In this document: piece by piece, positions 12,101-27,100 of the stretch
How positions within the stretch are numbered: the stretch's first letter is position 1
Layout: each line of letters opens with the position of its first letter
Assembly: GCF_021462225.1 (NCBI RefSeq)
Contig: NC_061812.1
Span: forward strand, 37,559,175-37,623,174
Source: Girardinichthys multiradiatus
Taxonomy: Eukaryota > Chordata > Actinopteri > Cyprinodontiformes > Goodeidae
Reading direction: 5' to 3'
Length of the DNA: 64,000 nucleotides
Translations under genes and position numbers: made by a program
Notes under the pieces: generated by a model
What the model was told of the DNA's origin: nothing
Databases searched by the model: none
The model's input: only the letters and a program-made list of their open reading frames with translations

Positions 12101-15100
12101 AATTTACCAACTAGGTGTGTTCTGAAGACAAAAATCATCTAATTTGGTTGCATGGTTTTTTTTTTTATTCAAGGTTATCAGAAGAATGGGGGCTGACTGT
12201 TTTGCATGTTTTGCAAACTTTTCGTTTTTTTTTTTTTTTTTTTGGTAAAATAAAATAAATTAACCTATGTATAATGTTCCTTCCTGTTCACAATTTTGCA
12301 CTACTTTGAGTTGGTCTGTTACCAAAAAACTCAATAAAATAAAACTTTGTGGTTATAACATGACAACAGATGAAAAAGTTTCAGCAGTATAAATACTTGA
12401 GCAAGGCACTGTATTTGCCTTCCAGCATCCTCTTTGCTCCTCTTGGCTGTAAGCATAGAGAGCAGTAACATTTACTCCTGGCATGCGTGCTGCTCCACAG
12501 CTGTTTTGGGAGAAGCAAATCCTCCCTTCACATGTGCACAACAATTGTGTTTCACTGCCTCAAGCAGTGGAGGGATTTCAGAGAAAATGGGGTCGGGGAA
12601 GCTTGTAAAAGAATGAAAAGAAAGATGGAACAAGCACAATGCAGACACCCAGGTGCATTCTGTTAGTTTGTCTGGAAACGTGACGCGAGAGAAAGCCCTC
12701 TTGTAGCACACTGAAGTAAAAAGACCAACATGTGGTTTCCATTGTGGAGGCACAGGCTACATTGAGGGAGAGGATACAAGGGACAGTTAGGAAAGGAAGG
12801 CGAGGGGCAAAGGAAGAGAAAATACAGAGAAGGGTAGATTTACTTTGGCTGGACTTGAGATCAAAGAGTTCACTTCCATCCAGCTGTTCAACGGTCTGGG
12901 CTAAACTGTCACACCCTTGGTTTCAGGCTCTCTGTTTGCATCTGGCCTTGGCCCACCATGCTGTGAGCTGTAAAGGCACCCTGTCCTAGTTAGTAGTTGT
13001 GCATAGTGTGTAAATACTGTCAGGTTGCACTGCACATAGAGTAGCAAACAAGCTGGTAAGCATTAAAGTGTAAGAGCAAGAGGTGGGGGAGGCGGGGATG
13101 ATGCTGATAAGTCTGGCTGCGTTAGAACCAAAATGGCGAAGAGCGTCCTACCTCTCCCCAGCTGCCAGTCTTCCACTTTGGGCATCTTCCACCTCGGCAA
13201 CGCCTCTGCCTGCTGGGTTTGGGGGACGAGTGTCTGCAGTTTTCCTCTGGGATGGAGCGGCCGGATCCGATCACACAGCTCACCTTACGGAATTTGACAC
13301 CTCTTCCGCATGATGCTGAGCACTGAAGCAGGTAAAGGAGAGCAACGGAAATCAGTGGTTATTCTTTGTTTAATCAATAAAAAAAAATGTCGAACTTTTC
13401 AAAATCTCAGGTTCAATTGAAACTAAATCAGCATGGAGAAAAATATAAAAAATGTGGTAAAATAAATTGAAATGTTAGATGTTTTATGAAGGGTAAAGCC
13501 CAGTACCAACACACGCCTGTTCATCCAGTAGCAGTTTTTTCATGTCCGGGTTCACCGAGTTATCGAAGGTCTAACTTGGTGTGACAGGCATGCACACACA
13601 CAGTAGGGTTACAGGAGCTGGGATTGACTGTGCTTGGAAAAATAAAAGGGGGCGTTTCACATGGATATAAAGCGACAGGCTCTGGGTTGAACGGGTGCAT
13701 AGCCCAGCGTGCAACTTTGTCCAGACTGGCAAGGGAACTCACCGCGACCTCTCACCTCGTTCAAGGAGGAGGAAAGGTAAGTGGATTTGAGGAAAAACCA
13801 TTGAAACTCTTATTCCTCTTTGTAGATAAAAAAAAAAAAAATATGTGATGTGCTACGTTTGTTCAAAATTTGCAACTTGGTGGAACGTTGAATCATTCAA
13901 CTGATAGAGTGATCAATTTTTTTCATTGATTAGACAGAAAATGTGCAATAAACACTGTTTTGAAGATATGGTATTTCAACATTAATAAAATTTATTTTGA
14001 CTGTGTTGCTTATGTCTTTTCTTTGGATAAGAACTTGGGGTAAAGGGTATTGCAGACTAAAAGATCTTTTTTTTCTATCACTTAAAGGCAAAATATAGGT
14101 ATGTATTGGTATGTATAGGTATTTATTTGAATTTAACTGTCAAGTGGTAAAATTGATCCTTTCAGTCAAGATTTAACTCTTTAAATTGAGTTTTTACAGC
14201 CCAGTTCAAACCACTAAGGATGGGGCTTTGTTCAAGTCACTCCCACTTTCACTTTTTTCCTGCAGTGGCGCAAACTCTCCCACTTCAGTAGGGTTCTGTA
14301 CTTCTCCAGCTGGGTAGCAAAACCCTATAGGTAAACACATTTCTGTTCAATAACAATATGATCAAATGTGATAGAGATAACCTTTTAATCCTAAATTAGC
14401 TCAATTCTACATATGATGAAAGAATAATAATCTAGAAAGGGGACTCCCATTTAAAGGCGACCTTTGACACTACTGTAGTGCCTTGCTGACACCTCCCCTT
14501 ATTCCAGGTTCACATTGGATTCGAAGTCACCAGGACACAGCAGACCAGAATAATGAGGCCTAGCAAGTTCAAAGCCACGCTTGTGCCACCATGGATCATA
14601 AAAAAAGCACTGATGTGTTTTTTTCAGTGACTGAGCCCAGTAAATGAGTTCGTAAGCATAGCAAGGCAGTGTCACAAAACAGGGCAGAGATTCAGCTGGA
14701 TGGAAATATCTGATGAAGATGTGAATAAATAGTAAAGACCACGATCACATAAGAGAAAAATATTGTCCAGTCATTTATGCATTTTTACTGAAGGAAAACT
14801 CATTATGTGTGCTTTGCAGGATGTTTCTTAGCTTAATCTTTCCAAAAACCATTGAGTTCCAAATAGCTACATGAGAAATGTTGCAAAGTTATTCTGTTTG
14901 CTTTATAGAAGGTTATGCTAAGGTCTCCTGAAAAGCAAGCAATTATTATTCTTTTTCCGTTTCATGACTGATCCGGAGAAGTTTGACATGTACTTCACAT
15001 CAGGGAGTTATAACAAGTTTAAGGTAAATCAACATAATTTTTCATTTCCAGTAGCAAGGTTTAAAAAGAATAGGACTTTTGAAGTGAGGTTCTGTTGAAA

Positions 15101-18100
15101 GGTTGTAAGCACCTACTTCATGCAGTATAAATCCAGATTAGCTGGACCTGGAGGCTGAAGCTAAGGGCTAATCCAAGAGGAGCCTAGACTAAAGTGAACT
15201 TTAAAACAACTCCAATCTCTAAAACATCAAAGTAATTTCTCTAAATTCTATTTTATGAACTCTTAAACTATCATCATGTTTGCATCGGGCACTTTAGTTA
15301 CACAGTAGCCAATAATTATTTTTACAGAAAACAGAGATAAAAGGGGAGGGGGTTTCCTAGGTGAAATTTACTCACAATTGGAACATGTAAAGTCTTTCCA
15401 GTCAAAGTAACTACCAGATATACAAGTGGTGTAAATAGCAAAAGCACTATAGCAGTTTATGTTAATGATGTTTATTGATTTCTTACCTGCCTTTTCTATT
15501 AATTAGTTGCTCTGGCTGGAAACTACTTGTTACGTGTCCTGTTCTCAGTAAACGTTTTGCACAGCAAGATCATTGGGGATGTGCTGTTTAATTATAATTT
15601 GCTCTAATGTAATTAATCGCCCAATACACTTTGGTCTTTGCTCCTCTCCTCTCTTGGCTCCTCTCAGACTATCCATTAGCTTCAGCCTCCTGGACCAACT
15701 AATCTGGATTAATACTAAATGGAGAGTTATTTACTGCACGTAACATTAACTGCTTAAAGCCTTGTAACAGAACCTTACTCAAAACATCCTGTACCATCCC
15801 TTTACTTTCCATTTCCCTTGTTTTTCAGTTACCTTTGGTCACTGTATATGACAAGAGATGTATTGTTGATTCAAATAAGAATGAAATAAACGCTTTGAAT
15901 ATTACCTCTACTTCACTTTAATCATGACCTTTTCTGGAAATGCACAGAAATCCAACAAAATCATAAAAAAATTTAATATTGACAGCATGATAATGAACAA
16001 TAAATACAAGTAAACATAAATATACAGAAATATTCTGGAAACAGACTAATACTGCCATTTGTGAATAAGAGACATAGAATTACTTATTTTAAGAGCCTGT
16101 TAATTTTATTTTAGTAGTGTTTTTTGCACTAAATACCGTACCACACATTTATCAAACTGCACACAGAAATATTTAACAGGGAACACTAAAATCTGCTGCG
16201 ATTTGTCAGGAATGTAGCCTAGCTGTAGATTTGTTGCCCCTTTACAATCACAGATGGGAGTCATTGGCTGTGTCCAAATTCTGGGGCTGCATCAGCCAGG
16301 TCCTCCCATGGCCGCAAAAACCGCGAAGGCCGGAAGTGATCGGCTGTGAATTTGGACAGGACACGCCCTTGCCTCAGCGTAGCTTCTGTCACCTAGCAAC
16401 CGTGACAGCGTGAACACAAAGCAGTGAAGCCGTAAAAATGGAGCTCGAAGGTTAACCCTGCTGTCTCCACTAACTGCACATGGTTTTTATTATTCCTAAT
16501 GGCTTGTAAGCTTGTTTCGTTGTTCATTCGTTAAACAGCATTTGAAAATGTTCAAAATAATTTTGACATATTAACTAACATATTAACTTTGTATACAAAG
16601 TATAAATCATTATATTTGTTGATAATAATAATACTAAATAAACCAAACCTTAATCGGTAAATATCACCTGACTGAATTATATCTGTTTTTAACTTTCACC
16701 CATTGGGAAAACCCAGCAGAAGAATGAAAACGAGGCGTCCTCCACCGGTATAGCGAGCCATCAGCTAATTTGCGCATGTGCAAACAGAATTACTTCAGGA
16801 CCGCTTTTGAATGCGCTTTAGTCGTTTAAACAGTACTGGAAATAATTATTTCAATCCTTAATTATAACGGTGTGCTATATTAAATCCTGCAAATCATTTT
16901 AATATAACATATGTAATACACATTTTGATATTATTAAAATGTAAATCTTTAAAGCGAACATATTTATGATATTAAATTATTACTTGCTATTAAAATGACC
17001 AACGTTCCTAGACAATGCTATAATTCACTTAACAATTGTCATTATTTTGTTAAAAAATACATTTTAGTAGAAAATTGTTTATTAGACTTATTGATTGAAC
17101 ATTAACGTATTTACGCTGTCAATCTGATAACAGATTGACAGGTCCAAAGATTGACCTTTCTCTGATGTCTCCAAAGGAGGCATGTCTCCCTCTTGTGGAG
17201 ACATACATTTTATTTTTTTCCTGGAATAAATATCCACACCTTTTGATAACGTTTCCTTTTCCAGAAAAAAATGCAGGTGGCGAAAGACTGCAAACGGATC
17301 CATTCTGTGATCAACACAGTTGCAGTGTACAGCCCAGAGAGAGATTTAAATGTTCAAACGAATTAGAATTTTCGCTCTGTGACGTAATCATTGCGTATGC
17401 TCAGAGCAGATAAAATGGTAAATCGAAATGAACCATTTTTGTCTGTATTTTTGATATTTCCGTTAAATCATGTACTATTTATACGATTACAATAAAATAC
17501 AAAAACAAGCATCCCACCCAAAAAAAGATAAAAGAAAGAAAAAATAAGATAAAAGAAAAAATGCCTTCCCGGAAGTAAATTTGTTTGCGCATGCACAAAT
17601 GAGCTGACTTTACGGATCGCACTTGCGTGTAGTGACACCCATCCCTCATATCTGGGGAAAAGGACACATTATTCATTGGCATTTTTAGGAGCCTTTGAAT
17701 TCGGACAGGCTTCGTCGCATCGCTGTGACGTATTTGGCCTAAAATGCTGCTTTCAAAGGATACAGCCCCTAAATTTGGACACAGCCATTGAAGCAAATAG
17801 TTCTTATTAGAAAATGATTGCTGAGGAAAAGTACTCATAGCTGTGTTAACAAACCCTTAAAAAAATTTGGGATGTCAGTTCACACATTTATACACATTTA
17901 TGGCCAGGGGTCAACCAGGTGGGCTGTAAGCAAAGTTGTTTCCTAGCCACAGATTCTGGACCATTGCTTTTCTCATCAAAACGGAAAATAAGCAATATCA
18001 AGGTGTAAAACCTCAGATCTGTGTTTAGGGCCATCACCTGCACTGGATAGCACCAACAACTCATCCTTCATCTCAGCGAGACAACATTTCTCCAGTGCAA

Positions 18101-21100
18101 AGGATGACAAAAATGGAGCACAGAGAGAAATCATAACCAAGACTGAGGTAGACAAATTGGATTGGCTCTGGATACAAAACACCAATAATCTCCCCATGTC
18201 TGAAGCACGACGTTTAGCAACCCATTTCTAATGGTATTAACTGTATTTGATTGACAATTAATGACAATACAGCAATATTGAATCAAATCTGTAATACACT
18301 TTGCATTTAGCTATCAGTGCACAAAAAGCGCATGGAATGAAATACAATTACAGAACAGGCAGCATCAAACAGCAATGCACCACAAGAAAAACCAAACAAA
18401 CCAAAAATGTGATGATTCTCATCACTCATCCCTTATTTGGCAAAAAGCACCAAGGAAGAACACACTATAATTGTCTGATGGCTAGTTGAGTCGTGTTCTG
18501 TTTCCAGTGAGGTATTAAGGAGTGTAACACAGGAGAATACATTGAAAAATTCCTAGTACTTACTGTACAAAACAAACATCAACTAAAAATATATAAAACA
18601 CTTCCATCAAGCAATGCTAGGGCAGAGAGCTTTCAAAACCTTTTTTGGCCACACTACGAAAAGCTGCATAAAAACAATCCTACAGATTGGAATACAAAGG
18701 TTATTAATTCCAATAATTCCCACAAACTCATTGAGACACATTATTTTACAGTCTTTGCACAGCAGTCGTTGGTTGTTGTAAAGTACTGATATGAGACATT
18801 GTAGGCACTTCAGAGTTGACATGTACTTAATGGGACATATTTTTCAAGTTTAGTTCTGTGGAACAGTTATGAACAGTCAGTATACCAAAGTAGACAGCAG
18901 TCGTAAGAATCTCAGTATGGGGGATAAGAGTGACATTCTATGGGAGAATTGAGCTAAACTGCACCCACTTTTAAGATCACATTGCCAGCATCTGAGGGGC
19001 ATCAGCTGCACATCAAAAATGTGCCCCTATTACATTATTTATATAAAACAATCCACATTAGGTGCATTTAGCTTGCGGCCGATGCTCTAAGTCGTTGCAC
19101 CCAGCAATCGAGTGTCGAGGCTTCAAATAACATTGACCACAGCTGGAGTCTAGTAATCTGTTGAATCTCAGCACACTACAGCACCATGGATCTAAAGCTT
19201 GGTAAAGCTGACAGTTCAGTTCTCTCAATGCGCTCGATAAGCATTCCCCTTAAAACAGCTAGAAACTGTAAACTGTACTGTTAGTTTAAACAAAACACTT
19301 AATCATAAATATTTACACCCAGTTAGCTTTACAACAAACAGCAGTATACAGTAGGTATTTTTAACCAAAGGGCCTTCAAATTATTATGCTAACTACATGT
19401 TTAAATTCAAGAATATATAAGGTTGCAATTTTTAATGATGTGTATTGAAGCCCTTAACTATATTCAAGTCCGAAATTGTTTTCGGGCTAATATCTATGGT
19501 TTTAAGTCAGTCAGCATCAGCATAAAACAGCTGCCATGAAGCATGTGGTGGCAGGTACCAACATATCTGAGGTTTATAACTGGTTTCAAATAGAAAATAG
19601 GATCAGTTTAATAACGACTTGGAACATTTGCAGTTAAAGTATTTATTGAGGTGCTAGTGATAGAGCTACAAAACATCAAATACAATAAGTTTATCTAGGT
19701 AGTTTTTTACCTTGTTAATAATTCAATAAAACAGCTTAGTAAAAAGCACAAACATATTACTTTACTGTCTTCTACTTACTCGACTGAAAATATAAAACCA
19801 CTCTATAGTCAAAAACGTGATATTTCAGACATCTAGCAGTGATAATGTGAGATTTAAAAGTTTCTTTAGCATATGCTTAAACTGCTTGGAAGGCTGAGTT
19901 TCACTCGCTTTAGATCATGAAAATTTGATTTTAAGTGTGTGGTGTTCTTGAGTAGTAGTTAGCTTAATTCTCCCATTAGAACTTCTCCCTCATTCTCTAT
20001 TTTAGAGTCTAAACTAAGATGACTGCTCTCTGCTGCAGATGCAGGCAGTAAGAACCAATACACGTGGATCGACTAAAAGGCACCAACGCAGCAGACGATA
20101 AATACATTAACTGTAAAACAAAGTGCCTTATAATAATTAGTAACTTCTCTAAAAAACCATATGTGCCTTAAGACAAACAGAATAAAAAAAAAAAACAGCC
20201 ACTTCAAAAAGATTTATAAAACAAATACGTACACAAAGCATTTAACCCACTTGACATCCTATGCTTGATTCTACTTATAATGCTCACTAAATAATGTTTA
20301 CAGCTGTATAATGTAACACCTCATTTTTAAGGATTATGAGACATTCTTTGGATAATAAAAAAGGCATCTATGGTATTTTCCTGATATACATAAAAGGTAT
20401 TTGCATATGAACAGTGATTGGCTAAATGTATGAATACAAGGAGTTCTTTAAATATTGAAGGTAATGTTATATACATAAAAATAAAATAAAAATAAATTAT
20501 CTTTAAACCAATATTTTACAGAATTAGCTTTGTAATACAAAGTGATCTTATATTCATATTGTCACAGCTGTCACTGAAGCATGTTGTAATGTTTCAGTTT
20601 TTTTGGCACATTGCAAGTGAGGACATCATGTCATTTAAGTGCAGTAGAAATAACGTTCTAAATGTCTCGAAGAAATACTCTACAATCACCAGAGAGGAAT
20701 CAGGAAATGAAATTAAGTGTAACAAAAAAAACCTAATATCTCTGTGCAAAAGCACCACAGTCATTTTGCCCCTTTAAGACTGTTGTATCAGTAAGAAGGT
20801 GGAAACTTGAAAAGATGTGAGTATTTTTTTACGAGCGTACCGAGCTCCATGGGTCTGTGCTCCACTGAGGGCTAGCAGGACACTGCTGAGTATTGCACTG
20901 CTCTTGATCTGGTGGCTTGTCATGGATCTCACAGCTCAGATCGTTGAAACGCTCACCGTTGGGACGCTGGCACACCACCAACCTTGTCTTCATCCCACCT
21001 CCACAGGGTTTAGTGCACTAAAGACAACACAAATGGAGGTTTTTGAATTCGAAAATATAAATAAAGTTTCCAGAAGTTAACAAAACTAGACATGTTTATA

Positions 21101-24100
21101 TAAGAATCAAAAATAAGCATGAACCTTTTGAACAATTAAAAACAAATGCTTATCTAAGCTTTAGTTATACGAAGTGGCGTCTCACCTCTCCCCAGTTGCC
21201 GTAGACCCATTGAGGACATTGGCCTGACTCACAGGATTGTTGCTCACTGGGTCGGCTGCGGTCCTCACAGTTGTTGGCAGGGTAACCGTTTTCATCCTGG
21301 CACACAACCACTCGTCGTTGGAAGCCTCCTGCACATGTGCTGGAGCACTGTTGTTAATAGAGAGAAGGTAACACACACACAGTCACAAATGTTCCCAGGA
21401 ATAATGTTGAATGAAATGGTTTAAATCCATAGTTCTCAAACTGTGGTACTCGTATAACTGGTGGTACTTGGGCTGGGTATGATGGGAATTATGACATGTG
21501 TTTGGTAAATATGAATAAGTTAGATATTTATGCAGTGTTTCATTTCACCCTGAAGTCAGAACTTGGATGTGGGAATGACATCAAACCCAACTTATTCACG
21601 TTCCAGGTTCCAAATTCAGAAGCAGGTGGGATTTGCTAACTGTTGAGTTAGTAGGCTAACCTACTACTAGCAATACAAGTTATAATGCATGTCTCTGCAT
21701 TTTGTACAATGAAGCACAGCAGCAGCAGCATGTTCACAAGAGGAGGGTGTATAGTACTGTTCCTGTGAAAGATTTAATGAACTACAAAAAAGTGCAAATC
21801 AACAGTTTTTTATTTCAACTATGCCTACTTTTGACACAAAAGTCAGCCATGTTGGATTTTCAAGTTGGTACTCAGGAGAAACCTCTGACTTCAAACATGG
21901 AAATCTGACATAAAAGCTTTTCGTTTTTTTTTTTCCTGTTACAAACTTGGAGTTAGAAATTAAATGCATTTTTAAACCACATCCTGTAACCAATCAAGCA
22001 GCTCTAATGGATAAAATGTTTTTTTTTTACTTCATTGCTTGTTTAATTTTCTTGTTTTTACAACACGACAAACTTCTAGTCCTGTTGCAAGACTTTTTTT
22101 TATTTTTATGTGATAATTTTACTTGGAAAACTGTATTTACTAAGGTGGTACTTGAGAGTAAATGGTTTAAAGCCCACGGTTCAGTGGTGGTACTTGGACT
22201 GCCTCTTTGCTAATCATTTTTTTGTAAAGTAAATACAAAGGAATTAACTGGAGTTTAATGTTTGAAAGTGATCTAGGAACAAGGACTGGTGGTTACTTAT
22301 GCTGAGTTCTATTTGTCATTAGTATAAATTTTAATTTGGGAATTAAACATTAAAACTAACGTCAACGTGTTCCAGCTCAAATTAGGAAAACTTGTGGGAT
22401 TCCCTAGTTCTTTTGCTAATTGAGCATGCTAACTGCTAGCAAACCAATCGTGTATTTCTCAGTATTTTATACTTTTAAACACTGTAGCAACATGTTTGCT
22501 AAAGAGCACTGAGTAGTATCATGTGTGCGGCTGATTTAATGATAAACAATTTGGTAGGGATGTAAAAAACCTTTTCTCCTTTTAAATTTTACCTACAATG
22601 ATCATGCAAGGGTGCCATATTGGAATTTGAGTGTATGAGAAACCTCTCACCCTCCCATTCACAATTCCAACTTCTGCAAACTTTTATAATAAGCTTTACT
22701 GCTGCAGATTTAATATACAGATGAATTAACTGCCTCACTCACTCAAATATAATTGTGCTGATGAGTGTTTTTTTCTTTCTTTTTTGTTTTTAATGATACT
22801 TTTCATTTAACACTAATAATGACTATTGCGCAATACAGTTCGTTGTAAATCTCTTAATCACAGGAATTAGCTGTTATAGTAAATCTATGTGTACAGCAAC
22901 ATAAATAATGTGGAGACACAGCATTTATAGTGCTAAAGTAATTTTTCCCAGAAATGGAGGAAGGAAGGCTAACTGAAAATATTTCCCCCAGTTATTTCAA
23001 GGTTAAAGTTATCTTTGAACAGAGATGGTGACCAAAAAAGTGATCTAAAGTCAGGAGATCCACAGGCTTTCTGAACTACTGTCAAAATTGTTGCCTGTTT
23101 TTAGTGGTCCTTAAGATGTCACAGTATGTGTTTATTTCACATATATATTCCCAATTACACAGCATCCTTCACAGCTTTTGTCATCCCTGCAAAAGATATA
23201 TGAAAAGCCTTGCACTAAATCCATCTTTTAGTGCGGCAACATTATCTCATACTGAAATTGTCAGAATAATAAAAATAATACTCAAAACCTAAACCAAAAA
23301 AATTTACTTAAAATGTGAGTACATTTATTCAGTAGAAAAAACCCTTCTTTAAGAAATAATTACCCATATTGGTACCCCCACTGTTAATACTTCGTAAAAT
23401 CCCATTTTGCCAGGAAGACAGCACTTATTCCATTAATAACATTTCACAAGGTAAATCAGAGAGATGTATACCGCAGATTTTCCACAGGACTTAGATTTGG
23501 GGACTCAGAAGGGCATGGAATAAGGTCGATTTTGTCTGGAGAACTATTTCTGAGGAGATTTGGGCATATGGTATGCACATTATCACGTTGACGACCCATG
23601 GTCAGGTTTGCTAGCATTAAACACCAAATTTTCATTTAAAATGCCCTGATAATTCAAAGAGTTCATGATGTCTTGCACCCTAACAAGGTTCCCAGGATCT
23701 TTGCAAAAACAAGAAACCCCACAGTGTCACAGGTGCATCACCATACTTAACAGTTGGTAGTTGCTGTTCTTCTATGTATTCAGCCTCTTTTTTAAACCAT
23801 CAAAGCATGAAGTGTTTGTTGTTAAAAGCCCAATCTTAGTCGTGCCTGACCAAAGCACACAGTTCAATTTCATGTCCTAGCAGAGTTTAGCAAACTTTAC
23901 ACGTTAACATTTGTGATGGTAGGACAGAAAAGGCTTTTCTCTGGAATGCCTCCCAAAACACCAGTTGGCTGAATAAATGGTTAAAGATTGGGTTTCTCTT
24001 AAATTTACAGTGTGAGATTGTGCTACTGCAATAAAAGAAACATAAACTTTTAGGCATTTCCACATCTTTATCAGGTTTTGCTGATTAGTATGGAAGGCGA

Positions 24101-27100
24101 TTTATTTCCAAAACCATTTAGTAATTTTTCAGTCTCTGTGTAAGATGCCTTACTGCGCCCCAGGGTCCGGTACGCCATTGGTGGGAGTGGCTATGGACCA
24201 CATTGCTCCTGGTGATGGTCTTCGGTGATGACGGCGAAGGTCGTGACTGGGATGGGCACTGAGGCATGGCACAGTCCTGCTCTAAAGCTGGATGGTCATC
24301 TGGATCACACTCACTAGCATCAACTTCTTGGTCACTGAAACTGACGCACAACACCTGTCGTGTCGTCTTCCCCTGCCCACACGTCACAGAGCACTAAAAA
24401 CACAAACGTTCGGTGTTAGTGAATCTATTTCATGTCACTGTTAATGTCATCTACTCAATGTTTAAGATCAAAGATCTGGAGGACATCCCTGGTTCAAACC
24501 CAGTTTTTCCCACAATGACTGGAAAAAATTCCAAACGGCTGTCGCTACTTTTTAAAACCACTTCTAGATCTCTGGATCTTGAGGCACACCTCATTTCTTC
24601 CAATGTTGCTTACAAGGAGCATGACTTTCTTGTCATCATTTAATGTAGCCTAAGCAATATTTATCTTCAGCCAATTTGCAAAGTAAAATATTAAAATAGT
24701 TTCAGACAGTATGAAGAACTGTTGCTCAAAACCACTATCCATTTTATTGTCAGAAGTATGCACTCATCTAACTTCACACATGCCTAATCTATAGGATTTA
24801 ATATGATGCAAGTCCCCTCCAAGCAGCTATTAGCACTTCAGCCCTCATGAGAAGGCTTTGCGCGAAGGTTAGGACTTCATTTTTAACCACTCTTCCTGAA
24901 GCACCTTTGTGAGGCAAGACACTCATAGTGGACACATAGACCTGGCTCTAAGTTATCCCAAAGATGTTCTTTCAGGTTGAGGTCAGACCAGTCAAGTTCT
25001 TTCACACTAAAGTGATTCATCCGTGTTTTTAGGGTACTTGCTTTGTGCACTTATACACATCATGTTGGAAGAGGGAGTGGCCATCCCCAACCTTTTACCA
25101 AAACGGTGGGAGCATAGATGTTGGATACAGGAACCCCTGTAACCGTGGAAGTTAATGGAACATCTGAATTCAATGAGTGTCTTATTATAAGAAGGTCTGG
25201 CGAACCTGGAGCAAGGTCTCAATAAATGAGGTGTGACTAAAGACTTTTGCCCAGTGATATAACACACAATATCTGTCTTTACCCAGCTGGTAAAACATTT
25301 GATAGAAAAGAGCTAAACCAGTTGCATTAAAACTGGATTAGGGTGTCTGTTTATGAAAGCAAAAACCTAAAAAAGGTCTGTTTCAGGTTAAACACCTTTT
25401 AGAAAAATGACACAAAGCAGATTTTTCACCAGCAATACTGGTACCTCCCTTTGCTCCTCCTCAACATAGTCCATTTGTGTCTTACATATAGCCAGAGGTT
25501 ACACTGTCCAGAAGTTTATACAGTTCTGTCACAATATTTCCCCTGACTTATCAGACTTTAGGATGATCTTCCATTAATGCAGCTGATATATGTGATGTGT
25601 GTCTCAATTTAATTATTGCAGTATAGAGTGTGAGGTACTCAGATGAGATGAAAGAAGGTTTTACAGTGCAATGTGTCTCTGTCCACAGTGTGTGTTTCTG
25701 AGCGTGACTATCTATAGAACTGCAGATCTATTTTAGCCTTAAGATAAACTGTTTCCTTTCAAATGGTCACTGGGTATTTTCGGCTTGGTGATAAGAGAGA
25801 ATGGGTATGGGGGTGCAATTGTGTGTGCGGTGCACAGTAACCAGACTTGGAGTCTGACACCACGGCTCTGATGAGAAACATCTGCAAACAAGAGTGAAGC
25901 CCCTCGCTGCAGCCTCTCAGATCAGCTCCAGAAACTCGTGTCTTACTCTTAAGTCCTCCTTACTGTTTCTCTGACATGTAACAATGACACATCCTCACAC
26001 CTCTGCCTCTGTTGCTCCCCTTCTCCTATCCATTGTGCAAACTTGTTGTCTAGCTGCCACAAGGTCGCTACAGACTAATATATACAGTGTTTTATTTAAG
26101 TATTCATACCCCTACAACCACAACCACAAATTTGTATTATTTTATTTTGGATTTTAATTGATACACATATAAGGTGGAGTATAAAAGTAAGATGGAAAAA
26201 ATGACACATTGTTTTCAAGATTTTTTACAAATTAAAATCTAAAAAGTGTAGCGTGCATCTGTGTTTAGCAAATACTTTGTAGAAACACCTTTTCCGGTGT
26301 TAAAGCTGAAAGTCTTTAGGGAAATCTACCAACATTGCATCCCCCGAGCAAGATGCTGGCAACACCATGTTTCAACATGTTTTGTTCCCTTCATGGCTTG
26401 TGGCAAACTGCAAATGGGACTTCATTTAGCTTTCATTCAACAAGTACTTTCTTTTTGCCAGTCTTGTGTATATGATTATAAGTCTTGTTAAGCTGTGGAT
26501 CTCCACAACTCCTCCAGAGATACCATGAGCTTCTTGGCAGCTTCTCTGATTAATGGTCTGTGAGATGTTGAATCAGAGATAACACAGCCCTGCTTTAAAC
26601 TTCTCTACAACCTTATCCCTGACAAGCCTGCTGTGTTCATTGGTCTTCATAATGCTGTTTCTTCACTACAGTGCTGAAACAGTTATGTAGCAAACAAATC
26701 ATCATCAAACCAGATTAGGATGATGGAGGCTTTCTTACCGCTGTCCATTCCAGCACCTTCCACTGTCCACAAGCTACAACTGAGCACACCTCCCTGGCAG
26801 GTGGTTTTGGTAGGTGAGCGCATGCCGTCTCCTCTGCCACACCACCCTGGTTGTCACGACAACTCACATAGCGCATCCGTGTGCCTTTGCCACAGCTGGC
26901 GCTACACTGTCAGGAAGAAGAGCAATGTTAAGAAGATGTAAAATGTTAAACTGACAAACATGATGAAAATGTGAGAAGAGAACCAACCTGAGTCCAGGAT
27001 CCAAACCTCCACTGGGTTCTGTGGCCCTGGGTTGAAGAGACTTTAATTCCTGGGGGAACAGGGTGGCTGCTAGAACACTGGGCCACTTCACAGTCCTGTG

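Noticed and set aside
17479..17838. Minus-strand ORF of 119 codons
   Set aside because: Lies across the end of the TIR element; composition is low-complexity (Phe/Leu/Ile) and there is no domain.
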